Numbered from the stretch's first letter, positions 26,867 to 35,578 are shown. The stretch is DNA of 64,000 nucleotides from Ktedonobacter racemifer DSM 44963 (GCF_000178855.1 NZ_ADVG01000004.1:248001-312000), one strand, 5' to 3'. Numbers and translations: made by a program. Notes: generated by a model from the sequence alone, not told the origin.

Positions 26867-27460
26867 TTACCGTTCCTTTTTTGAGTACTCCAAAACAACA
26901 ATATCGTGGGCATAAGGAATGGCCTCGATAAGGTGAAGGTTCAATGGACTGCTTATCTCCTTAAATGGAGACAAACCCGCACCTAATACAACCGGATTGA
27001 TGATCAGATGAAACTCATCGACGAGACCAGCTTGGATGAGTGATGATGCAAAACCTGCACCGCCAAACGCAATAATATTTTTACCAGATACCCGCTTGAG
27101 CGCAAGTACCTCGTCAACGAGATTGCCTTTTGCAAAGAAGGCATTATCCCACGTTGATCTGACAAGCGTTTTTGAAAAGACAACTTTCTCAGCCTTTGTA
27201 AGATTCTCTGCAAAGTGAGATTGTGGATTGTCAGGTTTTTGGGCCAGCGCAGCCCAATGAGCGTGAAATCCTTGCACTGCCATTTTTCTACTGAGTAGAA
27301 TGCAGTCGATAGATGTCATGAGGTCAGTGTGATATGCTCTGAGTTTGGTATCCCAGGTCCAGTCGCTGTCATAACTCCAGACCATCCAGTCCATACCGCC
27401 ATCTCTATCGGCAACGTATCCGTCCATTGACATCTGCATTTGTAAAAGCAGTTTTCTCAT
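26867..27460 (-). CDS. DHFR-family (RibD C-terminal domain-like) reductase
   Basis: About 197 residues: MRKLLLQMQMSMDGYVADRDGGMDWM, ILLSRKMAVQGF, KVVFSKTLVRSTWDNA, KNIIAFGGAGFASSLIQAGLVDEFHLIINPVVLGAG. This is the RibD_C family, NADPH-dependent reductases of unknown substrate. The start overlaps the stop of the upstream NAD(P)-binding gene as ATGA, so the two are co-translated. Confidence 0.85.
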   Translation of the reverse strand: MRKLLLQMQMSMDGYVADRDGGMDWMVWSYDSDWTWDTKLRAYHTDLMTSIDCILLSRKMAVQGFHAHWAALAQKPDNPQSHFAENLTKAEKVVFSKTLVRSTWDNAFFAKGNLVDEVLALKRVSGKNIIAFGGAGFASSLIQAGLVDEFHLIINPVVLGAGLSPFKEISSPLNLHLIEAIPYAHDIVVLEYSKKER

Positions 27461-28326
27461 AGCATACCCGTTTTCCCTTTTCCAAACTGTTCTATAGCCC
27501 ACTGTTCCAATGTGGTTTTGGTCGTGTTTTCGGGTGATCTTTTTTCCAACGCCATGGAATTTCCCTTGTTGAAGCTTCTCGCAGTTTCCATGACGGCTTC
27601 TGCAAAACTTGATGAAACTCCAGCAGAAATCATGGCCTTATGCGCTTCCTCAATAGGAGCTTGTCTATATTTGATCTCCGATTTCCCAAGAGCTGTAGCA
27701 AGAATTTGAGTTGCCTCGGCCATAGTGTAGTCACGTGCGCCCTGTAATTCACGAGTACCAACCTCACGAAAAGTCTCAGTTGTAAGCGCCTCTACCACCC
27801 TTTCTGCGATATCTGTGCAGGCGATCATAGGCATGGCAACGTCAGACCGAAAAGCGGTCACAAAAGAGCCATTTTTCGCCTGTTCAAGAAAGTCTAGCCC
27901 CTTGAGGAAATTTTCCATAAAAAAGGCGCAGCGAAAATACATGATCTCCTTTATGTCAAGTTTGTTCAAGCGCTCCTCCATCATGATTGCCCCCCAGGCA
28001 CTGGTTTTCGCCCTTTCAGGGTTGACAAGGCCGGTTAAGGAACTCAGCAATACAACTCGTTTAACATCTGCTGTTTGTATGGCTCTGGCCAACTTCTCAC
28101 CAATTTCGCCTTCCCGTTTGTGAAGGTCAGGAGCTTGCATGTCAATCGGGATCATGACATAAGCACCATCTGCGCCAGAAAAAGCCTTGAGAAGCTCTTC
28201 ATCGTCATCAATCGAAATACCTACAGAACGGGACACTTTTCGTACCGTATGCCCCATATCCTCAAGCTGTTGTGTCACTTTTTTTCCAACATCGCTCATA
28301 GCGCCTACTACTGTGTATGTTTTCAT
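27457..28326 (-). CDS. NmrA-like NAD(P)-binding protein
   Basis: About 289 residues beginning with a Rossmann nucleotide-binding strand (MKTYTVVGAMSDVGKKVTQQL), then VKRVVLLSSLTGLVNPERAK and MYFRCAFFMENFLKGLDF, which is the NmrA/isoflavone-reductase-like pattern. GGAGGATCAAAACC precedes the ATG. May be an NAD(P)H-dependent reductase or a redox sensor. Operon with the DHFR-like gene downstream. Confidence 0.85.
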   Translation of the reverse strand: MKTYTVVGAMSDVGKKVTQQLEDMGHTVRKVSRSVGISIDDDEELLKAFSGADGAYVMIPIDMQAPDLHKREGEIGEKLARAIQTADVKRVVLLSSLTGLVNPERAKTSAWGAIMMEERLNKLDIKEIMYFRCAFFMENFLKGLDFLEQAKNGSFVTAFRSDVAMPMIACTDIAERVVEALTTETFREVGTRELQGARDYTMAEATQILATALGKSEIKYRQAPIEEAHKAMISAGVSSSFAEAVMETARSFNKGNSMALEKRSPENTTKTTLEQWAIEQFGKGKTGML

Positions 28327-28387
28327 GGTTTTGATCCTCCCTTTGTTCGTACTGAACTGCTTACGAAGCCCCAAAATGGACGCGATT

Positions 28388-28990
28388 CTACCTAGGAAGC
28401 CTGGTTGCAAGGACATCAACCCTCTCAACAACAGGGGGCATTTCGAGCAGATCGGAGGCTTTCTCTGCGCGTGCGGCTCCATCCAGGAAATGGGCTTGCC
28501 GACCTGCTTCGTCTGGGAAAGTATCGAAGACGCCAAAGGTCGCGGGTCCCAGACGGAACGCGTACCAGGCAATTGTTCCCGGTACCTCCTGGATTGCTCC
28601 CAGCGCTTCTTTGAGGAAGCGTTCCCAATCTGCTTCTTTTCCTGACTTTGCCTCGAAGCGAACAAGAGATCCGACCGTCACTCTGTTTTCTCCCCTTGGA
28701 TACTTGGCCGCAAGCACGTCGACCATTTCGAAGGTGGGTGGCACTGCGAACAACTCAGCATGTCTTTCCGCCAATGTCGGCCCGCCTCCTTTGAGGAGGA
28801 CATCCCGAGCCTCCTCGTCCGCGAAGGCGGCGAAGGCACCGAACGTCGTGGGTCCCAGGCGGAACGCGTACCAGAAAGTTGAGGCTTTGTATTGCTGGGC
28901 GATGGGTCGCCCTTCATTGAGGAAGCGCTCGACGGCTGCCTCATTTCCGGGTTTGGCTTCGAATTGAGCAAGCACTCCTACAGTCACCAT
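28388..28990 (-). CDS. Tandem antibiotic-biosynthesis-monooxygenase (ABM) domain protein
   Basis: About 200 residues made of two similar halves. Each has VTVGxLxxFEAKxGxE, ...FWYAFRLGPTTFGAFAAFADEE / WYAFRLGPATFGVFDTFPDEA, and a closing VDVLA. Single ABM domains dimerise as alpha/beta barrels; here the two halves would form a pseudo-dimer. AAGGA lies nine bases before ATG. Family members are cofactor-free monooxygenases or of unknown role. Confidence 0.8.
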   Translation of the reverse strand: MVTVGVLAQFEAKPGNEAAVERFLNEGRPIAQQYKASTFWYAFRLGPTTFGAFAAFADEEARDVLLKGGGPTLAERHAELFAVPPTFEMVDVLAAKYPRGENRVTVGSLVRFEAKSGKEADWERFLKEALGAIQEVPGTIAWYAFRLGPATFGVFDTFPDEAGRQAHFLDGAARAEKASDLLEMPPVVERVDVLATRLPR

Positions 28991-29069
28991 GTTTTTTTTC
29001 CTTTTTCTTGTGGCTGTTGACATATCTCGCCAGAACTCGACTTCGACTTCATCGAGTCCTGGTCGTCAC

Positions 29070-29258
29070 TCAGCTGTAATATTCTGTTCCAGGGAATAGC
29101 ACACCTAGGGTAGCGTTGCCAGCAAGGCGAATTTCCTGTCCAAGTTCTTGTTTGAGTCGGATAATCTCTTCAACGATATTTCCCTGGATACGTGTTGTGT
29201 TTTTCCATGGAACGTTCAGAGGTGATGAAGAAACGATATACTTTGTCATACTGTTCAT
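29070..29258 (-). pseudogene. DHFR-family reductase fragment
   Basis: Encodes MNSMTKYIVSSSPLNVPWKN, RIQGNIVEEIIRLKQELGQE and IRLAGNATLG, matching the middle of the reductase at 10883-11461. The 5' half is cut off by the 163-bp element that begins two bases upstream, and the 3' end runs out. Confidence 0.75.
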
Positions 29259-29259
29259 T

Positions 29260-29422
29260 TGGTATTGTCAACTTAGCCAAAATTGTAGAGCTTACATGCG
29301 AAAAACAGCCCCAAAGTGGGGAGAACTCCCTATCTCTGACCTGATATTCAGGAGAATCTTGGCGAAAATAGCGCAGGAGTGGTGAAAGCTCATCAACAAA
29401 AATTTTTAAGTTGACAATACCA
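29260..29422. mobile_element. 163-bp MITE-like element related to an IS3-family IS
   Basis: Bounded by perfect inverted repeats TGGTATTGTCAACTTA and TAAGTTGACAATACCA; no coding capacity. The right 40 bases (GTGAAAGCTCATCAACAAAA...) match the right end of the IS3 remnant at 4169-4329. It interrupts a DHFR-like gene fragment. Confidence 0.75.
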
Positions 29423-29439
29423 TCGACGCGGTCCCGGTA

Positions 29440-30330
29440 TTATAATGGCACCGATTCCCCACGAAACACAGCCGCATTCCGGCGCGCAAACTCGGCGAAC
29501 GTTGTAGGGCGAACCCCAAACGCCTTGTGTGTGTCGAGGAAGACTCTCGATTCAACGCATCTGCTGCGCTCACTGAGCACTTCGCTGATGGTGTCAATAC
29601 GCTCGGAGGGAATTCCTGCCGCCAACCACGCCTGCCTCGTTTCCTCCAGCGGGATATTGACATAGCGGAAGGGTTTGCCAATTGCCTGAGCGATCCGCTC
29701 TACTACCTCCGTCATCGTTAGGGCCTCGGGTCCCGTCATGTCATAGTTCTTGCTCTCATGTCCTTCACTGTGAAGCAACGCAAAAGCGACTTTCGCGATG
29801 TCCTCAACGTCAACGGGTGAGAGCCTGGCATTCTCCATGGGGAGCAAGAGCGCACCTTTGGCCACATTCACCGCCGTCGGCGCTGGTGGGAGGTAAAACT
29901 GCATGAATTGGCTGGGGCGTAGATGTGTCCATGCCAGCCCGGAGTGTTCGAGGTAGTCCTCGATGTGCTCGTGCTCCCATGTAGAGCGAAAGTGACTTGG
30001 GTTGAAGCCAATGCTCGATTCCTTGCCGGAAAACTTGACGATGTGGCGGACGCCCGCCTCGCGGGCACTGTCGATGAATGTGCATTGCGTCTGCACCATC
30101 CGTTTACTGGCTGAAGAGATCATGAGGACACGGTCTACGTCGCGTAGCGCAGCGCCAAGTGTCTCAGGCCGAAGCATATCTCCTTCTACAACCTCCACTG
30201 TGAGCGATGTCGCGAAGGCTTGTGCAATCGCGCGGTTCCTAACCAGCGCGCGTACTGGTGCTTTTTGTCGGGCGAACTCGCGGATCACAGCAGATCCGCT
30301 CAATCCAGTTGCTCCAGTCACAAGAATCAT
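29440..30330 (-). CDS. NmrA/QorB-like NAD(P)H-dependent oxidoreductase
   Basis: 296 residues: MILVTGATGLSGSAVIREFARQ (GxxGxxG nucleotide site), VEVVEGDMLRPETLGAAL, VRHIVKFSGKESS, GLAWTHLRPSQFMQFYLPP, YDMTGPEALTMTEVVERIAQAIG. The family includes quinone-reductase-like and azoreductase-like proteins. A paralogue is at 55004-55894 and a third, broken, at 31420-31712. Confidence 0.87.
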   Translation of the reverse strand: MILVTGATGLSGSAVIREFARQKAPVRALVRNRAIAQAFATSLTVEVVEGDMLRPETLGAALRDVDRVLMISSASKRMVQTQCTFIDSAREAGVRHIVKFSGKESSIGFNPSHFRSTWEHEHIEDYLEHSGLAWTHLRPSQFMQFYLPPAPTAVNVAKGALLLPMENARLSPVDVEDIAKVAFALLHSEGHESKNYDMTGPEALTMTEVVERIAQAIGKPFRYVNIPLEETRQAWLAAGIPSERIDTISEVLSERSRCVESRVFLDTHKAFGVRPTTFAEFARRNAAVFRGESVPL

Positions 30331-30504
30331 AAGACATTCCTTTTCTTACGTCAGTACATACGCACAACAGGACATAGTATCATAATTAGAGTTGGTCTGA
30401 AGTCGAATCGATCAAGGTGACCCATCTCATCCTGACCGGTGGCATTTCAAGAACCGAAGTGCGCTTATGCCCAGACTCGTCAGAATCTTCTGTCAGTACA
30501 GCGC

Positions 30505-31269
30505 TTATTCGCGGGAAGCCGTTTCGCTACGTGGCGAGAACACTCTCCTCATATAATGTGGGTTACCGATGATGGCGACGAGTCGCTCGTTGCCATCGAA
30601 GAGATCCGCCAGGGCTGGCACCGTCACACGTAGAGTCAGATCCTGGACGCGGTTGAAACCCGTGAAGTCATTACGCAGGAGTTCCATCACGCTATCTTCC
30701 TGATAGATGCGTATGATGGTTGGATCGGCTGCTGCCCACAAGGGGAAGTTCGGGGAGGATGCTGTCTGGCGCAGAAGCGGTCCCCTATGAGAGGTCAATT
30801 GCACCTCGATCAGACCCCCAGCCTCCGGTTGTACCTGATAGGCTTCTCTCGTGCTCGTGGAAGCACTATCTTCCACGACATGATAGTCATGCGTCACCTG
30901 CGCTGGCAGAGCGTCACGGTAGCGACCAGGGATGGCTCCGCCGGTGAACATTTGAAAGTGGACCAGGCCACGTTCACCACTGTCTGGATGGCATGCCGGA
31001 ATATCCAACACGAGGAAACGAGAGCCAGCATCAGTGAGTGTTTGTCCCTGAGGATCCTGGTCCAACAGCAGGTGATGGAAAGCGAGTAACAGGTTGGGCT
31101 GGTACTCTGTTGGTAACCCCACTGCCTCGAAAGCCGGCAGGGACGCAATCCTCCAGGGGGGAGGTAAACGCCGTTGGATGGCTGTAGCGTCGGCGATGAA
31201 GCCGAGCAGCAGTCGGGTTCCCACGGCAGTATCAACGAGTGGATAGCTTTGATAATCGTTTCTGGTCAC
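30505..31269 (-). CDS. Conserved protein, possibly acetoacetate-decarboxylase-like fold
   Basis: 254 residues starting MTRNDYQSYPLVDTAVGTRLLLGFIADATAIQRRLPPPW. The pattern with LPPPWRI near the start, FLVLDIPACHPDSGERGLVHFQMF, and a series of beta-strands is reminiscent of the acetoacetate decarboxylase family, but I see no clear catalytic lysine context. Function not assigned. Confidence 0.5.
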   Translation of the reverse strand: MTRNDYQSYPLVDTAVGTRLLLGFIADATAIQRRLPPPWRIASLPAFEAVGLPTEYQPNLLLAFHHLLLDQDPQGQTLTDAGSRFLVLDIPACHPDSGERGLVHFQMFTGGAIPGRYRDALPAQVTHDYHVVEDSASTSTREAYQVQPEAGGLIEVQLTSHRGPLLRQTASSPNFPLWAAADPTIIRIYQEDSVMELLRNDFTGFNRVQDLTLRVTVPALADLFDGNERLVAIIGNPHYMRRVFSPRSETASRE

Positions 31270-31419
31270 TTTTCATAAATCCTTTCTTGTCTCAGACAAT
31301 GTTGTCAGGTTGAGGCTCGATGAGCCAGACACCGGTCTCCATTGATGTGAATCACGGCGTTTTTTCATGCACATTCCGGATCGCAACTTCCAATGTGCGA
31401 CGCACCCTCTCTCAAGATT

Positions 31420-31712
31420 ATGCCAGCTCGCCACGGAATACGGCTGCGTTCCGGCGCGCAAACTCGGCGAATATAGTCGGCACAATCCCAAATGCCTTGT
31501 GTGCGTCGAGGCAGATCCGTGATTCAGAGCATTTCAGACGCTCGCTGTCTGCTCATCGAGGGCGTCAGCGAAATAGGCAGATATTCCTCCTCTTGCTAAA
31601 AGAGCCTGTCTTCTTTCCGCCGAAGTGAGGTTTACATAGCGGATGTTTCTCTCGACCGCCCGAGTGATCTGCTCGGCAATCTCTGTCATTGTCAAGGACT
31701 CAGGGCCTGTCA
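31420..31712 (-). pseudogene. NmrA/QorB-like oxidoreductase, C-terminal fragment
   Basis: The minus strand reads MTGPESLTMTEIAEQI, then RYVNLTSAERRQALLARGG, and (after a stop and frame change) the closing FAEFARRNAAVF, matching the ends of the two intact paralogues. The first two thirds are missing. Confidence 0.7.
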
Positions 31713-31863
31713 TATTGGTTTCTGAGCGGCAGCAGCCTTGACCACCACTTTAGCAACTCTTTCTGGGCCAGGAGCCTTGGCTGTTTGTGCATTGACAAAC
31801 CATAGCGCAGTCGTTCTGAAAGTAATCTCCATAAAGCGCTGAACGCAGCCCAAGTATTTTCAT

Positions 31864-32265
31864 TTATCCTTCTGTCTTCGATTCAATAGATTGGTTAATC
31901 TCCCAGAGGTTACCTTCGGGATCGACAAAGTGCGCCGTGCGCAGCCCCCAAGGCTGGTTAGTTGGAGGCCGGAGGAACGTGACTCCTTTTGCCTTGAGCA
32001 CCTCATATGCGGCATCAACATCCTCAACACTAGCAGCCAGAAGCATTCGTGGCCCTCCCTTGAGTTTCAGTGCATCGACTTCCGAGCTTATCAGGTCTGC
32101 GGCGGCTGAGACCTCCAGCAGGAGCAAGTACCGATCTTCCATACGGAAACCGGCAGAAACGGAATCACTCTCTTGCAGCTGGAGCCCAAGTATATCTCGA
32201 TAAAAGATTGTACATTCGGCCAGATCTTGTACGAACAACACCGTCGCGATTATCCCATTAATCAT
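31864..32265 (-). CDS. VOC-superfamily protein (paralogue of the ECF42-operon VOC gene)
   Basis: 133 residues, very similar to 6605-6994: MINGIIATVLFVQDLAECTIFYRDILGLQLQES, VTFLRPPTNQPWGLRTAHFVDPEGNLWEIN. It has its own site (AAAGGAAAAGAGGT). A predicted ECF42 promoter lies about 830 bases upstream on the same strand, with decayed sequence between. Confidence 0.85.
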   Translation of the reverse strand: MINGIIATVLFVQDLAECTIFYRDILGLQLQESDSVSAGFRMEDRYLLLLEVSAAADLISSEVDALKLKGGPRMLLAASVEDVDAAYEVLKAKGVTFLRPPTNQPWGLRTAHFVDPEGNLWEINQSIESKTEG

Positions 32266-32577
32266 ACCTATACCTCTTTTCCTTTGTTCTCTATTAGATC
32301 AGAAACTGGGCCTATGGGCATATATGAGTCATGCCCTCGTCCAGTCGGGAGAGAAATTGGCACGTCTGTGCTCGACAAGAAGCAATCGAGCAGAGATAGA
32401 GAGGAAAAACTTCTCCAATCTTGCTCTTCTTGCGCATACATCGTCTCTACACAGTCTGCCATCATATGGATCACCCCATGCTTATCTTAGTGCTCGTCTG
32501 GGAAGGAGTGACAATGGATGGCCTTACCTTGTTCCATCGTGACCATATAGCTGATCTTTCAGTCCCTTTTTTCTCGC
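32266..32577. other. Gene-free stretch upstream of the VOC gene
   Basis: About 310 bases in which I see no gene or convincing signal, apart from the ribosome binding site of the VOC gene. Confidence 0.4.
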
Positions 32578-32886
32578 TTACAGCACTTTTCCAGAAGTCC
32601 TGGTAGAATCACTTAGTCTAAATGTCAAATGAGATACTTTCCCTAAAAAATATACAGTTTTATGAAATACATTTTTGCCCTTTCCATTTTTATGTACTGG
32701 AAATCCATCACCTAATTTCTGTCGCCATAACTTTAAGCTTTCTTCTTCGTCCTCTTCACCATACGTGGATGGTAGGCTTTTGCCAAGGTTTCCCATTTCC
32801 GTCAAGATGGCAGACTCTTGGCTCCATGAATTTCTTTGCCCTAAAACCAAGGGGAGAACGCAAGAATTGGCACACAGCCTCATCAT
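32578..32886 (-). CDS. Doubtful small ORF downstream of leader peptide D
   Basis: 102 codons, start ATG ATG with GGGGAAAGC upstream. Its beginning MMRLCANSC matches an overlapping ORF at the same place before lysE (MVRRCANSC, from 9460), with synonymous changes (TCG/TCT). The later part (GEEDEEESLKLWRQKLGDGF, PVHKNGKGKNVFHK) looks protein-like but is not recognised. It may be a decayed gene. Confidence 0.25.
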   Translation of the reverse strand: MMRLCANSCVLPLVLGQRNSWSQESAILTEMGNLGKSLPSTYGEEDEEESLKLWRQKLGDGFPVHKNGKGKNVFHKTVYFLGKVSHLTFRLSDSTRTSGKVL

Positions 32887-32916
32887 GCTTTCCCCTGGTC
32901 TTTAGGCAGAGATAAC

Positions 32917-32940
32917 CCTGACGGCATGGACGCTGTCAGG
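32917..32940 (-). promoter_or_regulatory. Conserved RNA hairpin after leader ORF D
   Basis: CCTGAC and GTCAGG pair, with an inner GC pair and a TCCA loop. Counterpart of the hairpin at 9493-9512; the two have different bases but both fold. Confidence 0.4.
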
Positions 32941-32979
32941 GCCACGAATGATTGAAATCACCCAAGCTTGGCGTGTTCC

Positions 32980-33024
32980 TTAGGGAATCCAGTTCAAGGG
33001 AATCCAGGCTGATAGGATATTCAT
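32980..33024 (-). CDS. Leader peptide MNILSAWIPLNWIP
   Basis: 14 codons downstream of predicted ECF42 promoter D, with AAAGGAG six bases before ATG. Homologue of the 19-residue ORF at 9552-9611: same start (M-x-I-L) and the repeated xxWIP unit. No intact lysE follows here. Function unknown. Confidence 0.4.
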   Translation of the reverse strand: MNILSAWIPLNWIP

Positions 33025-33059
33025 ATTTTCTCCTTTCTCGTGATGTGAGATGTTGTCGT

Positions 33060-33082
33060 GAAGACCGCCATCTGTGATCTTC
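33060..33082 (-). promoter_or_regulatory. 5'-UTR hairpin of promoter D transcript
   Basis: GAAGATC and GGTCTTC pair (one G-U). Same place and shape as the hairpin at 9647-9669 but with base changes. Confidence 0.4.
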
Positions 33083-33087
33083 TATAC

Positions 33088-33122
33088 ATACGACGAACAG
33101 GCACAATCCCAAAAGGACATCC
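33088..33122 (-). promoter_or_regulatory. Predicted ECF42 promoter (site D), orphan
   Basis: Minus-strand TGTCC (complement of 33115-33119), 19 bases, CGTC (complement of 33092-33095). Followed by the leader hairpin and LNWIP-type ORF; the exporter gene expected from the lysE unit is gone. Confidence 0.6.
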
Positions 33123-33138
33123 TTGAAGCCGAATATGG

Positions 33139-33500
33139 GGATACGTCAGAACTGAGGATACAGATGACAGCAAAGCGCCTGAAGAGAAGCCACTCGTTTC
33201 CTGTTAGGCGCGCAGAACCATCGTCTTCAAGGTATCCAATCGTTGGCAAAACAAGTGGCGTTGATCGGCAAGAGAAACGTGTTGCTGTAGAGTGAGACGA
33301 AACCGGAAACATTGGTGTACCTCATCAAACGCTCTGCAGAAGCGTGAGGCCGACGCAAAGCTTCCACATCCACGCATCGGATAATAACGCTGCTTGATGC
33401 CACGATGATCTTGTTCCAGGCGGTTGTTCAAGTAAAGGTTACAACGATGGAGAACCTCGCTACCAAGCGCCTCGCGGATCGCTCGTGGATAAGAGTCATG
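33139..33500 (-). pseudogene. IS6-family transposase remnant with one IS end
   Basis: Left inverted repeat GGATACGTCAGAACTGAGG matches the intact IS6 at 12906; then the C-terminal 100 codons: HDSYPRAIREALGSEVLH, NNRLEQDHRGIKQRYYPMRG and the tail. The N-terminal two thirds are missing. Confidence 0.8.
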
Positions 33501-33720
33501 CACGCTTTTGGGCATAGATGATCGTGAGTTGCAGAGAACTCTTGTACTCTTCGAACTCAAGATACGCCTGGGCAAGCAGGCGATCATATTCCCCCTCGGT
33601 AATATTGTTTGCCGCACACATGAGTGGCTTCATTCCAATCAATGCCAATCGTGTCGCCGTGGAGGATCGCACTTCGGGATAACTTTCAGCAAGTGCTGTT
33701 TGAAATGCCTGGAATGATTC
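33501..33720 (-). pseudogene. Fragment related to the small protein at 42469-42783
   Basis: Encodes SFQAFQTALAESYPEVRSS followed by ATRLALIGM, matching AFAAFQAALTESQPEVSPS and VTLVGS in the gene at 42469. The N-terminal half is lost; the frame then runs on to a stop at 33496 and merges with IS6 sequence. Confidence 0.5.
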
Positions 33721-33721
33721 G

Positions 33722-34103
33722 GATCTTCGGAAAAAGTTGTGGTTAGAGGGGGCAAAACAGGCGGTGTACAAGAGGAAGCAAAATCGGAATTTATTGTGGA
33801 TGGAGCAATCTGCCATCTCTGGTATCCACAACAAATTCCGATTCAGGATGCTGGTGTACAGGCTCAGAATGGTGGAGGAGCTGGTGGGACTATTGTCGCA
33901 ACGCGATCTCAATCAACTCCTCGACGATGGCCTCTTCGCTCATTTCGGGATAGGTTCATGCTTCTCACCAGCGTCTGGCCGCCGCGCTGCACGCCACCGC
34001 CGCGTCGGTGCTGATCAAAAGTCTCACGACTGGTTTTGGCAGCAGTGAGGGGTGGTGGCGGTGGCCCTGGTGCCGAGGTCATCGGAGCGACCGGCTGATC
34101 GAA
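33722..34103. repeat. Direct repeat, copy 1, with a 163-bp extra segment
   Basis: Bases 33722-33783 and 33946-34103 are repeated almost exactly at 35579-35794 (GGATCTTCGGAAAAAGTTGT..., ...GGTGGCGGTGGCCCTGGTGC). Between the halves this copy alone has about 163 bases, beginning with a hairpin whose arms are AATCGGAATTTATTGTGGAT and its near-perfect complement. Confidence 0.8.
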
Positions 34104-34319
34104 AAAGGGCGCGAGAAAGGCTCGCTCTTCTTCCAGGCTCAGATATTGGCGACGGCGACCTCCCTTGCTTGGAGTCTCCACGGCGCTGATTCCCAGCCGA
34201 TTGTAGCTGGAAATCACCTGGTGAACCATGGAAACCGTTGCCCCAGTATGTGCGGCGATCTCGGTCGCTTCTCGTGGATCGACTAACGCGTTGTAGATAA
34301 TGAGCCAGCGAAGGCGCAC
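34080..34319 (-). pseudogene. IS630-family transposase, N-terminal remnant
   Basis: MRLRWLIIYNALVDPREATE, then the helix-turn-helix IAAHTGATVSMVHQVISSYN and LGISAVETPSKGGRRRQYLS are typical of IS630 N-termini. The catalytic part is missing; the frame runs into repeat sequence. Confidence 0.65.
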
Positions 34320-34683
34320 CCATGGACGTGGATGGGGTCATCACATCATTTTGTGAAAACTGTACGCTAAGCCATCCGCAAGTTGGTAACAAACTGAAAA
34401 ACGGTACACGAACGTCCCCCCTCGTCGGAGAACGCTTGTTGCAGAAAGTTGATACTACGCCGAGTTGTTCACCAGAAAACGAGTATTTTCGTCACAAACG
34501 AGCAGTAGCCTATCCAGTTTTGACCGAAAACTCCTTACCGTACACATTTCACTTTTAGATGCGCTGACCCCTGGATCCTCTCTGACTCGCCTCTTGATGG
34601 CTTCCGCTTCCAGATGAGGGGCAGCGCGTGTGATTCTGGACATCTGATCCTCCAGCATCTGCGAACCGAGATACGAAGTTGAG
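34320..34683. other. Gene-free stretch downstream of the hydrolase
   Basis: About 360 bases with no gene seen. It begins at the probable IS630 left end and ends at the hydrolase stop codon. Confidence 0.4.
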
Positions 34684-35547
34684 TTATGCTCGTTTGGCCT
34701 GGAGAGAAACCTTGGGATGCGCTGGTTGCTTCAAGGACTCTTGCACTCGGTCCAACCATTCATCTATCAACGCATTGAAGAGCTGAGGCTGCTCAATCTG
34801 CAAATTGTGGCCTGCGCGATCCAGCACGGCGAAAGTGGCGCGAGGATAGTTTTCCAGAATGCGCCAGGCGTCTCGATAGCCTGTGACATGATCTTGCCTG
34901 CCGACGAGCATCACCACCGGCTTGGTGAAAGGGTGCGGAAGGGCATCCACGTCAAACGAGTAACTATACTGTTGGCTGATCCGTTCAAGAAAGGCCTCAT
35001 CTGCTATCCTGACTCCCGAGAGAACCTCGTCTCGAGAACGTTGCCAGGTGTAGGCATCCTGTACGACAGCCCCAGAGCCGAATTCTTCTGCATCTCTCTC
35101 ACTCAGGGACGCCAACAAAGAGGGATCCTCGACGATTACCGTGCGCGGAGGGAGATCCCGCTGACTTCGATCTCCAACAATGACAGGACAGATGAGCGCC
35201 ATTCCTGCCACCTGATCGAATTTGCGCTGGAGCACTCCTCGGCTGAGATATCCTCCATAGGATTCTCCCGCGAGCAGAAACGGCTCTCCACCGATGACTG
35301 TGTCAAGAAAGTCGATCACAACATCGAGCATATCATCAGTACTCTTAATGTGTTCGTTGCCAGGCGTCTGCCCCATCCCGGGCAGATCAAGATAGATACG
35401 TTGCCAGCCTGGCCGATGTGCGAATAGCGGCTCCATACAGCCTTTCATGAGACGATGATCGGCCGAATATCCATGAAGCAAAAGAATGGGCAAGCCAGAT
35501 CCATGGGATTCATAAGAGAGAGGGATATCTCGAACTCGGCATTCCAT
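34684..35547 (-). CDS. Alpha/beta hydrolase (paralogue of 4360-5181)
   Basis: 287 residues: LLLHGYSADHRLM, nucleophile Ser96 in LAGESYGGYLSRGVL, acid in VGRQDHVTGYRDAW, His in LDRAGHNLQIEQ. The arrangement is the same as in the gene at 4360-5181. It stands between two direct repeats. A 15-bp sequence (TCTATTAAAAACTTC) is repeated in tandem just upstream of the start, pushing AAGGA about 13 bases away. Confidence 0.85.
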   Translation of the reverse strand: MECRVRDIPLSYESHGSGLPILLLHGYSADHRLMKGCMEPLFAHRPGWQRIYLDLPGMGQTPGNEHIKSTDDMLDVVIDFLDTVIGGEPFLLAGESYGGYLSRGVLQRKFDQVAGMALICPVIVGDRSQRDLPPRTVIVEDPSLLASLSERDAEEFGSGAVVQDAYTWQRSRDEVLSGVRIADEAFLERISQQYSYSFDVDALPHPFTKPVVMLVGRQDHVTGYRDAWRILENYPRATFAVLDRAGHNLQIEQPQLFNALIDEWLDRVQESLKQPAHPKVSLQAKRA

Positions 35548-35578
35548 CTATTAAAAACTTCCTTCTATTAAAAACTTC

